A DNA stretch of 6,512 nucleotides. It comes from an uncultured Anaerolineae bacterium. Lineage in GTDB: Bacteria > Chloroflexota > Anaerolineae > Anaerolineales > Villigracilaceae. Location: the NCBI GenBank assembly GCA_903882765.1, contig CAIRYE010000110.1:1-6512 (forward strand), given 5' to 3'. A program made the translations under genes and the position numbers. This document shows, piece by piece, positions 1 to 6,009 of the stretch (its first letter is position 1; each line of letters begins with the position of its first letter). The notes under the pieces are model-generated. The model was not told where the DNA came from and did not search any database. It was given only the letters and a program-made list of their open reading frames with translations.

Positions 1-1764
1 CTCTGATTCTGAAGCGACCACTCGGGGGTCATTTCGGCCTTGAATGACCAGCATTGGGCAGGCAAGGTTTTGCAAATACTTCTTGGGCGATCGTTCGGTG
101 AGGAATTTTACACCATCCTTGGTGCTTGGGTCGCCCAAGGCAACTTTGAAATAGGGTTTCCACGTTTCGGGGATGCGATCAGAGAAGGTGAGAAGGTCGT
201 ATGGGCCAAACATATCCACCGCGCCTTTCCATAGATCGCTGTGCATTCCTGCTTGGATCAGGGTCATATATCCACCGTACGACCGGCCCATTACCCCGGC
301 GCGCTTGGTATCGATTCGGGCGTCTTTTGAGAGAACCTGCTCCATCGCGAATACGTGGTCTTTGCGATCTTCCCCACCCCAATCTTGGTCTACTTGCTTA
401 GTGTAATTGAGCCCATAGCCCGTTGAACCGCGTACATTTGGTACAAAAACCGCGAACCCGTTGAGAGTAAGGAATTGGATGAGCGGCATAGAAAACCAGG
501 CAAAATTAGGGCGTTCCTGGCTTTGCGGTCCGCCATGAATGTAATAGACCAGCGGCCTGGGACCTTCAAAATGCAGGGAGGGCGATGGTAAATATAATCG
601 GGCGGAAACCCTTGTTCCATCAAAGGAAGTGAAGGAGGCATCTTCGCCTTTGGTTAGGTAGTGTTCGGGCAAGCCTAAAACCTTCTCGGAGGTATGGAGA
701 ACAACGAAATCTCGTTTCTTTTTTTCGATGCTGTAAATTTGGGTGGGCGAGATGGCATTTGAAAAGGTGAGGGTAAAGATGTTCATCTCTTTGTTGTAAT
801 CAATATGTTCGAGAACACCATTATCGAGGGGGTAATCGCCGACGATCACATGTTTTACTTTAAGAGTTTTGGAAGCCGCGACGTATTTGGCTTCATAACA
901 AATTGAAACGCCATCGATGTTGTATTTCAACAAATAATGGTCGTTGATCAACCTCTCCAACCCTTCTAACTCACCGTTTCCGGTGTGGGTTGTTCCGGTG
1001 ATAGTTACATCAGTCATCTCGCCGGGTTCGCTCAAGGAGATCTGGCCAACCGAAAAATGATCATCAAAGATGGTGGTGGTTACTAAAAGCTCTGTTTCAT
1101 TTGGGGTAAAACAGGCACTCTCTATCCCATTAAGCGGGATGCTCTCTTTCTTTGCCCTTTCCTCGAGTGCTTTTCCGAACAACGCCGTTTGTTCATCATT
1201 TTCTAACAGGGTAAGAAAATTATCGCCAACGGTATAACTATCTACAATGATCACCTGAGAATGATCCTTATTGTGAGCGATAGGATAACTACCCCATTTT
1301 GACGCAGCGATCTTTCTTACTTCCGTTGTGGCAAGGTTTCCAAAATAGGCTTCGGATATCGGTTCATCCAATTTTTCGGCCGCGAAATATACGATCGCTC
1401 GGTCGTCATCGACCATTGTTAAATGCGTTCGATAGCCAGAAAAGGCGTTATTAAATGCTACTTCCGGGAACCCGCCATCGAGTGGGATGATATATGGTTG
1501 GTAAACTTCATCACCATCCTGATCGATCATGACCAATATCTGATCAATTTCAGGAAAAACTCGAAACGCTAAGCCACCGATAAGATCGGGATTTTGTAAG
1601 GAAATATTAGGCGGGAGTAATGGCTCAGGAACGGAGCCGCCATAGTTCATTTTATAAAGGCTTAGTTTCCCGCTAATGTTGCTGATAAAAAAGATCTGAT
1701 CCCCAACCAATTGTGGAAAAAGGAATAATCTTGCCGCTAATAAGGATTCGATCTTTATGTTCAT
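1..1764 (-). CDS. S9 family (prolyl oligopeptidase-type) serine peptidase, C-terminus cut by window edge
   Basis: An uninterrupted frame of 588 codons runs from ATG (1762-1764) to base 1. It encodes an alpha/beta-hydrolase peptidase of the S9 acylaminoacyl-peptidase/oligopeptidase group, expected to trim short or acylated peptides in the cytoplasm. Residues about 1-365 are the diverged, probably beta-propeller, part. The hydrolase domain begins near 370 (SFDGTRVSARLYLP). It shows the oxyanion-region HGGP at 410-413, the NVRGSTGYG block, the nucleophile elbow GRSYGG with Ser495, and the acid loop QGRNDPRV with Asp579. The catalytic His should lie about 30 residues further on, outside the window, so the full protein is probably about 620-650 residues. 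The hydrophobic N-terminus (LLAARLFLF) matches the usual first propeller strand of these proteins, so I do not call a signal peptide. The start is supported by purine-rich AAAGAGAG six bases upstream. It follows mnmA by 21 nt on the same strand and is probably co-transcribed. The substrate is unknown. Confidence 0.9.
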   Translation of the reverse strand, partial: MNIKIESLLAARLFLFPQLVGDQIFFISNISGKLSLYKMNYGGSVPEPLLPPNISLQNPDLIGGLAFRVFPEIDQILVMIDQDGDEVYQPYIIPLDGGFPEVAFNNAFSGYRTHLTMVDDDRAIVYFAAEKLDEPISEAYFGNLATTEVRKIAASKWGSYPIAHNKDHSQVIIVDSYTVGDNFLTLLENDEQTALFGKALEERAKKESIPLNGIESACFTPNETELLVTTTIFDDHFSVGQISLSEPGEMTDVTITGTTHTGNGELEGLERLINDHYLLKYNIDGVSICYEAKYVAASKTLKVKHVIVGDYPLDNGVLEHIDYNKEMNIFTLTFSNAISPTQIYSIEKKKRDFVVLHTSEKVLGLPEHYLTKGEDASFTSFDGTRVSARLYLPSPSLHFEGPRPLVYYIHGGPQSQERPNFAWFSMPLIQFLTLNGFAVFVPNVRGSTGYGLNYTKQVDQDWGGEDRKDHVFAMEQVLSKDARIDTKRAGVMGRSYGGYMTLIQAGMHSDLWKGAVDMFGPYDLLTFSDRIPETWKPYFKVALGDPSTKDGVKFLTERSPKKYLQNLACPMLVIQGRNDPRVVASESE

Positions 1765-1770
1765 ATTTTT

Positions 1771-1778
1771 CTCTCTTT
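1771..1778 (-). promoter_or_regulatory. Weak ribosome binding site of the S9 peptidase gene
   Basis: AAAGAGAG read on the minus strand lies six bases before the ATG at 1764, inside the 21-nt gap after mnmA. It is purine-rich but only partly complementary to the 16S tail. It supports the chosen start and translation from a shared transcript. No terminator-like hairpin is visible in the gap. Confidence 0.5.
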
Positions 1779-1785
1779 ATTAAAT

Positions 1786-2877
1786 TTATGGTAATTCGGA
1801 TCGATCGGTGGAAAGGATGATTCCACCGCCTAACATTACATCCGAATCATAGATCACCGCCGCCTGACCGGGTGTGATATCTCTTTGAAGATCATAAAAC
1901 TGGATCATCACCTCGCTGGCGTTTTCGTTGCTCATTTTTATTCTCGCGGCGGCGGGTTTTGATGTGTATCGGGTTTTTACCAAGGCATCGAACTCAAGAG
2001 ATGGTGGACTTCCACACGACCATTCAACCTCTGTAGCGATCAACCGATCTGTTCCAAGGGATCGAGCGTCACCAACGACCAGTGAGTTTGTTTGGTAGTC
2101 TTTTTTTACAACGAAGTATGGATCTATAGTGGTGATGCCCAAACCTTTTCGTTGGCCAATGGTGTAATTGTGAAGGCCAGTATGAGTGCCAAGCACTTGG
2201 TGATTTGTGGAAATGATATTGCCGGGGAGATTGGAACTTTGTTCGTAGCGTTGCAAGAAGGTTCGATAATCTTCACCAGCCAAAAAGCACAGATCTTGGC
2301 TATCGGGTCTCTTTGCAACAGGCAAACCGATCTCACTGGCAATTTCCCGAATTATTGATTTTGGATGTTCGCCTACTGGGAAAAGGACTTTTCGCAAAAT
2401 ATCTTGTTTGATCACGTGCAGCACGTAACTTTGGTCTTTGCCCTCATCGATCGCTCTTCTTAGCAAATGCATTCCATCATCTCGCACAAATTTTTGGACA
2501 TAATGACCCGTCGCCATAAAATCAGCACCGAGTGCCATGGCGTGATTGAACAATAGATCAAAGCGAATGTGGCGATTACAAGCTAAACAAGGGTTTGGAG
2601 TGATGCCATCGGCGTAACCATCGATGAAGTACTTGACCACCTTATCATAAAAGATATCCTTGGCGTCGATCACATAAAAGGGGATATCCAAAATTGAAGC
2701 GACTTTCTTTGCCTGCGCTACTGAATCGGGAGTACAACAACGATTGGAGTTTTCCTTACCGGGTTCGCTCCAAAGCCGAAGCATAAGACCAGTTACCTCA
2801 TAACCTTGTTCTTTTAGTAAGTGGGCTGCTACAGAACTATCAACCCCGCCAGACATTGCGACAACAACCTTGGTCAT
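1786..2877 (-). CDS. mnmA: tRNA-specific 2-thiouridylase MnmA (TrmU)
   Basis: This 363-residue cytoplasmic enzyme (EC 2.8.1.13) adenylates C2 of uridine-34 in tRNAs for Lys, Glu and Gln and replaces the oxygen with persulfide sulfur, giving 2-thiouridine. The N-terminal PP-loop ATP pyrophosphatase motif SGGVDSS is at residues 9-15. The catalytic cysteine loop TPNPCLACN places C97 and C100 in a CxxC arrangement, and the partner cysteine is C197 in QDLCFLAG. The conserved tRNA-contacting YTIGQRKGLGI block is at 238-248, followed by the C-terminal beta-barrel. Length is normal for the family and no key residue is missing. The RCC pair at 47-48 in a CCTPDS segment is a subgroup variation that I associate with Chloroflexota-like MnmA. 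The gene begins 4 nt after the desulfurase gene that presumably supplies its sulfur, and its ribosome binding site sits in that gene's last codons, so the two are almost certainly translated from one mRNA. Confidence 0.97.
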   Translation of the reverse strand: MTKVVVAMSGGVDSSVAAHLLKEQGYEVTGLMLRLWSEPGKENSNRCCTPDSVAQAKKVASILDIPFYVIDAKDIFYDKVVKYFIDGYADGITPNPCLACNRHIRFDLLFNHAMALGADFMATGHYVQKFVRDDGMHLLRRAIDEGKDQSYVLHVIKQDILRKVLFPVGEHPKSIIREIASEIGLPVAKRPDSQDLCFLAGEDYRTFLQRYEQSSNLPGNIISTNHQVLGTHTGLHNYTIGQRKGLGITTIDPYFVVKKDYQTNSLVVGDARSLGTDRLIATEVEWSCGSPPSLEFDALVKTRYTSKPAAARIKMSNENASEVMIQFYDLQRDITPGQAAVIYDSDVMLGGGIILSTDRSELP

Positions 2878-2881
2878 TGCG

Positions 2882-4051
2882 CTACCTTTTGGCAGTTAGG
2901 GAACGATTTAGGTCGATGATATTGGGCAGGATCGCCAAAAAATGATCAACCTGATCTTTGGTGGTGGTAGTTCCAAGGGTGATTCGAAGGGAGCCTAACG
3001 ACCATTCACGTTCCAATCCGATTTCTGTTAATACTTCGCTCGGTTCAGGATTGCCAGTTTTGCAGGCAGACCCAGAAGAACAAGCAAAGCCCTTTTCATC
3101 GAGCATGGAAAGCAGTAAGTTTCCATCTACATTCTTAAAAACGAAACTGGCATGTTGCGGCAATCGATTTTCGGGGTGGCCAGTAAGTTTTGACCCAGAA
3201 ATTTTCTCTAATACACCTTCGATGATGTGGTTGCGTAAGGGTTCTACGTGCTCGATGCGTGCTTGTCGTTCCACCTTTAATAGTTCGATCGCTTTGGCGA
3301 AACCAACTATGTATGGAACATTGTGTGTGCCAGCACGAAGACCGTTCTCTTGGCCTCCTCCGGTAATAGTTGGGAGGATCTTTGTTCCATTTCGAACAAA
3401 AAGCGCTCCAACACCTTTTGGCCCGTATAGCTTGTGCGCGCCTAAAGAAACCAGATCGACGGGTGTTTTCTTTACGTCTAACGGAAGATAACCGGCGGCT
3501 TGAACCGCGTCGGTATGAAATGGTATATTATTTTTTGCGCAGAGTTCAGCCATCGTTTGAATATCATTGATAGAGCCGATCTCATTGTTGGCATACATTA
3601 AAGAAACCAAGGCGACCGACGAATTCAATTTGCTTTTTAGGGTGCGAGGGTTGACAACGCCAAAATCATCAACGGGCAACCAATCGATGCCAAAGCCAAA
3701 AAATTGTCGAAGCTGTTCGGCGGTTTTACTCACCGCGTGGTGTTCCACCTTGCTTGTGATAATGGTATTTGTACCGTTGGCGTGATGTCGGCGGGCAAGT
3801 GTAACCCCGCGTAAAGCGAGATTGTTGGATTCGGAACCGCAAGAAGTAAAAATAATTTCCTCAGGCTCAGCGTTGATATAATCCGCCACGATCTCGCGCG
3901 CGGTCTCTACAGCATACTCCGCCCTTTGCCCATAAAGGTGAACAGAAGAAGGGTTGCCGAACTTTTCGTTGAAGTAGGGAAGCATCGCCTCAACCACTCG
4001 TTCATCAACGGGGGTGGTAGCCGCAAAATCAAAATATGTTTTTTCGCTCAT
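2882..4051 (-). CDS. iscS: Cysteine desulfurase, IscS/NifS group I
   Basis: This 389-residue PLP enzyme (EC 2.8.1.7) converts L-cysteine to alanine and carries the released sulfur as a persulfide on an active-site cysteine. The aminotransferase class V fold is evident throughout: FDFAATTPVD at 8-17, a cofactor loop CGSESNN at 71-77, the PLP-stacking His104 in VEHHAV, HTDAVQAAG with Asp181 and Gln184, the Schiff-base Lys207 in GAHKLYGPKG, and RAGTHN at 239-244. The nucleophile is Cys330 in SSGSAC, followed by the KTGNPEPSEVL segment typical of group I (long, flexible loop) enzymes. An extra Cys324 lies six residues before it. The start has GAGG four bases upstream and a TATAAT box behind that. 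It is the first gene of a leftward operon with mnmA, which argues that its main client is tRNA thiolation, as for Bacillus YrvO. No iscU, iscR or other Fe-S assembly gene is visible in this window, so a wider role in Fe-S assembly cannot be judged. Confidence 0.95.
   Translation of the reverse strand: MSEKTYFDFAATTPVDERVVEAMLPYFNEKFGNPSSVHLYGQRAEYAVETAREIVADYINAEPEEIIFTSCGSESNNLALRGVTLARRHHANGTNTIITSKVEHHAVSKTAEQLRQFFGFGIDWLPVDDFGVVNPRTLKSKLNSSVALVSLMYANNEIGSINDIQTMAELCAKNNIPFHTDAVQAAGYLPLDVKKTPVDLVSLGAHKLYGPKGVGALFVRNGTKILPTITGGGQENGLRAGTHNVPYIVGFAKAIELLKVERQARIEHVEPLRNHIIEGVLEKISGSKLTGHPENRLPQHASFVFKNVDGNLLLSMLDEKGFACSSGSACKTGNPEPSEVLTEIGLEREWSLGSLRITLGTTTTKDQVDHFLAILPNIIDLNRSLTAKR
2885..2888 (-). 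promoter_or_regulatory. Ribosome binding site of mnmA, inside the end of the desulfurase gene
   Basis: AAGG on the minus strand overlaps the final Arg codon (AGG) of the upstream desulfurase gene. It lies seven bases before the mnmA ATG at 2877. This placement fixes the mnmA start and suggests translational coupling between the two genes. Confidence 0.6.
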
Positions 4052-4055
4052 AAAT

Positions 4056-4059
4056 CCTC
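4056..4059 (-). promoter_or_regulatory. Ribosome binding site of the cysteine desulfurase gene
   Basis: GAGG on the minus strand, four bases before the ATG at 4051. The spacing is slightly short. With the predicted transcription start near 4060 it would sit at the very 5' end of a leader of only about nine bases. Confidence 0.5.
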
Positions 4060-4063
4060 GAGT

Positions 4064-4093
4064 TTGATTATACCTTTCCTACTAAACTATAAT
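4064..4093 (+). promoter_or_regulatory. Promoter for the methyltransferase-SDR-phosphohexomutase operon
   Basis: A -35-like TTGATT (4064-4069) and a perfect -10 TATAAT (4088-4093) are separated by 18 bp, a normal sigma-70 layout. The predicted transcription start at about 4099-4101 falls directly before the ATG at 4102, and no Shine-Dalgarno is present. The transcript would be leaderless or nearly so. Confidence 0.6.
4067..4072 (-). promoter_or_regulatory. Promoter -10 box for the iscS-mnmA-peptidase operon
   Basis: A perfect TATAAT is read on the minus strand, which predicts transcription starting near 4060 and a leader of about nine bases before the desulfurase ATG. I find no good -35 hexamer at 16-19 bp upstream; the best-placed six bases are AT-rich with no TTGACA likeness. 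The promoter may therefore be weak or need an activator. Its bases overlap the -35-like element of the opposite promoter. Confidence 0.55.
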
Positions 4094-4101
4094 ATTGACA
4101 T

Positions 4102-5217
4102 ATGAATGAATATTTTGTAATTACCACTCCCGGGATCGAAGAAGTTACCAAGCAAGAACTGGCCGCTTTAGGAATTAACGCCACGACTGAATATGGTGGT
4201 TTAACCTTTAAAGGTGACGCCAGTGATATGTATAAAGCAAATTATTTTCTGAGAACCGCTAACCGAGTTCTTTCGCGAATTGGCCAGCCTTTTTATGCCA
4301 GAAGTTTTCAGGAATTGACAGAGCGAATTTACAACCTTCCTTGGGAAAAGCACTTTGATCTGCGGTTTGATTTTGAATTTCAAGTATCTTGTTCTCATTC
4401 GAAATTAATGCATACCGGTGTGATCACAAAATTTGCCGCCCAAGCCTTGGACCAAAAGTTAAACGCGAAGTGTAAGCCAACAAAATTGGAGAAATCCATC
4501 AAACAACTGATCAACTTGCGTATCGATCATGACAAACTAACCGCCAGCATCGACTCTTCGGGGCAGATCCTCTATAAGCGCGGGTATCGACAAGAGGTCA
4601 CACGGTCGCCGATCCGTGAAACTTTGGCAGCCGCTTTGGTGATGGTTTCAGGTTGGGATCAAGCATCTCCGCTGATCGATCCATTTTGTGGTTCTGGGAC
4701 TATACCGCTCGAAGGAAGTCAAATGGCCTTCAATATTCCGGCGGGATACCATCGCGGTTTTGCCTTCACTGATTGGCTCGATTTTGATTACAAAACTTGG
4801 AAAAGCATAAAAGATGGCGTAAAGATCGATTTTGAAAAAAAGATCGAAGTTTTTGGATATGATCGGGACGCTGGCGCTATTGAGATCGCCCAATCAAACG
4901 CCCAACGCGCCGGGGTTGCCGACCGTGTCACTTTTGAGTGTCAAGCGTTATCCTATCTCACCAACAAAAACCGCCATGGCTGGATCGTTACAAACCCCCC
5001 TTATGGCCACAGACTTCAAGAGGGGAACGACCTGAGAAATTTGTACGCGCAACTCGGCAAAGTGTTGAAAGCGGAAACCCCCGGTTGGACGCTCGCGTTA
5101 GTAACGAATGATATAAAATTAAGCGGCCATTCTGGATTGAAATTTGAGCAGTTGAACCAAGTAAGTAATGGTGGCATTAAAACTGTTTTCGAAAAGTGCG
5201 TTATTCCAAAAAGTTGA
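4102..5217 (+). CDS. THUMP-domain SAM-dependent RNA methyltransferase (RlmL N-terminal/YpsC type)
   Basis: This 371-residue protein belongs to the COG0116-type RNA N2-guanine methyltransferases. These are stand-alone relatives of the N-terminal half of E. coli RlmL, which makes m2G2445 in 23S rRNA. A ferredoxin-like segment and THUMP RNA-binding domain occupy about residues 1-155, followed by the linking LYKRGYR motif (157-163). The Rossmann methyltransferase domain starts near 167. Its SAM-binding motif I is DPFCGSGT (193-200), an acidic SAM-ribose residue is probably Asp254 or Asp256 in GYDRDAGAIEIA, and the catalytic motif IV is TNPPYG (297-302), as expected for exocyclic amino methylation. 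No RlmK-like half is attached. The likely substrate is 23S rRNA, but related THUMP enzymes modify tRNA, so I leave the gene unnamed. It heads the rightward unit and appears to be translated from a leaderless mRNA. A start further upstream is unlikely because the promoter occupies that DNA. Confidence 0.9.
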   Translation: MNEYFVITTPGIEEVTKQELAALGINATTEYGGLTFKGDASDMYKANYFLRTANRVLSRIGQPFYARSFQELTERIYNLPWEKHFDLRFDFEFQVSCSHSKLMHTGVITKFAAQALDQKLNAKCKPTKLEKSIKQLINLRIDHDKLTASIDSSGQILYKRGYRQEVTRSPIRETLAAALVMVSGWDQASPLIDPFCGSGTIPLEGSQMAFNIPAGYHRGFAFTDWLDFDYKTWKSIKDGVKIDFEKKIEVFGYDRDAGAIEIAQSNAQRAGVADRVTFECQALSYLTNKNRHGWIVTNPPYGHRLQEGNDLRNLYAQLGKVLKAETPGWTLALVTNDIKLSGHSGLKFEQLNQVSNGGIKTVFEKCVIPKS

Positions 5218-5234
5218 TCGGACAATAAAAAAAT

Positions 5235-5999
5235 ATGAGCAAGGTGATCGTAATTACTGGCGCAAGCGCCGGAATTGGTAAAACAGTAGCAAAAAAACTT
5301 GCCGCACGTGGTGATTATCTTATGCTTGCCGCGCGGCGTTATCAGGAGCTGAGGCAAGTCACCCGCGAATGTGGGCGAGATTCATTTTCATTGACAACGG
5401 ATATGACTAGGAAGCAAGATGTTGAACGTTTGCGGGAAGAAGCCATTCGGACCTTTGACCATGTTGATGTTTGGATCAACAACGCTGGCCGCGGGATAAC
5501 GAAATCAGTGATGGAACTGACCGAGAAAGATGTTGACGAAATGATGACCGCCAACTTAAAATCGGTTCTTTTTGGAATGCAAGCCATTGTCCCCCATTTT
5601 GTGGAACGGAAACAGGGGCATATTATCAATGTTTCTTCAGGTTTGGCTCGGTTGCCGATGGCTACCAGTCGTTCGGCATATAGTGCCGCTAAGAGCGCGA
5701 TGAATACCCTGACAGCCAATTTACGGATGGATCTTCACCGCGAGTTTCCTGATATCCATGTATCGCTTGTTATTCCTGGCCCAGTTGATACCGAATTTGC
5801 CGAAAATGCTTTATATTCAACCGGTCCGTTAGGGATAGCGCAAAATGTTCAAACGGCGGAAGAAGTTGCTGATACGATCATTGAAATGATCGATCACCCT
5901 TGCGCAGAAATGTACACGAATCCGACTATACAAAAGCCTGCATTGATGGATTACCTAAATGATATTGACGGCTTTGAAACTAAACTATTAAAAAATTGA
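5235..5999 (+). CDS. Short-chain dehydrogenase/reductase (classical SDR), substrate unknown
   Basis: This 254-residue NAD(P)-dependent oxidoreductase of the classical SDR family is presumably cytoplasmic. Visible motifs are the nucleotide-binding TGASAGIG (8-15), NNAG (82-85), Asn107 in the NLKSVLFG helix, the catalytic Ser134/Ser135 in INVSS, Tyr149 and Lys153 in YSAAK, and the PG of VIPGPVDTEF (181-182) after the active site. The two arginines at the end of the second beta strand (LAARR, 34-35) suggest a preference for NADPH. No membrane segment or extra domain is seen, and the length is normal. Closest in style are the many generic DltE/YdfG-like SDRs, and no substrate can be assigned. It follows the methyltransferase by 17 nt of A-rich sequence with no convincing Shine-Dalgarno, and its stop codon overlaps the ribosome binding site of the next gene, so it sits in the middle of a co-transcribed set. 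Confidence 0.93.
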   Translation: MSKVIVITGASAGIGKTVAKKLAARGDYLMLAARRYQELRQVTRECGRDSFSLTTDMTRKQDVERLREEAIRTFDHVDVWINNAGRGITKSVMELTEKDVDEMMTANLKSVLFGMQAIVPHFVERKQGHIINVSSGLARLPMATSRSAYSAAKSAMNTLTANLRMDLHREFPDIHVSLVIPGPVDTEFAENALYSTGPLGIAQNVQTAEEVADTIIEMIDHPCAEMYTNPTIQKPALMDYLNDIDGFETKLLKN

Positions 6000-6004
6000 G
6001 GTGA
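5998..6004 (+). promoter_or_regulatory. Strong ribosome binding site of the phosphohexomutase gene
   Basis: GAGGTGA lies five bases before the ATG at 6010 and overlaps the TGA stop codon of the SDR gene. It is the best Shine-Dalgarno in the window. It fixes the start and points to translational coupling with the SDR. Confidence 0.75.
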
Positions 6005-6009
6005 AAATT

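Noticed and set aside
40..641. Several short open frames on both strands near the left end.
   Set aside because: All lie inside the intact minus-strand S9 peptidase frame, which carries the full Ser/Asp catalytic motifs, so these are shadow frames.
1699..1764. The hydrophobic N-terminus of the S9 peptidase considered as a signal peptide.
   Set aside because: An acidic residue precedes a short hydrophobic run, there is no cleavage-site pattern, and the stretch fits the first propeller strand of cytoplasmic relatives.
2958..3491. A 177-codon plus-strand open frame opposite the desulfurase gene.
   Set aside because: It lies wholly antisense to a highly conserved gene, its translation resembles no family, and there is no ribosome binding site. 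It is a shadow of the desulfurase coding frame.
4095..4100. A perfect TTGACA directly before the methyltransferase ATG, considered as a -35 box.
   Set aside because: The position 16-18 bp downstream is inside the gene and has no TATAAT-like sequence, while a perfect -10 lies just upstream. It is more likely chance.
5218..5234. The A-rich gap between methyltransferase and SDR considered as a terminator or promoter.
   Set aside because: It is only 17 nt long, with no hairpin and no -10/-35 pair visible across the junction.
5016..5719. Two minus-strand open frames of 113 and 125 codons over the methyltransferase end and the SDR.
   Set aside because: They run antisense to genes with complete motifs, show no recognisable domain and have no upstream signals.
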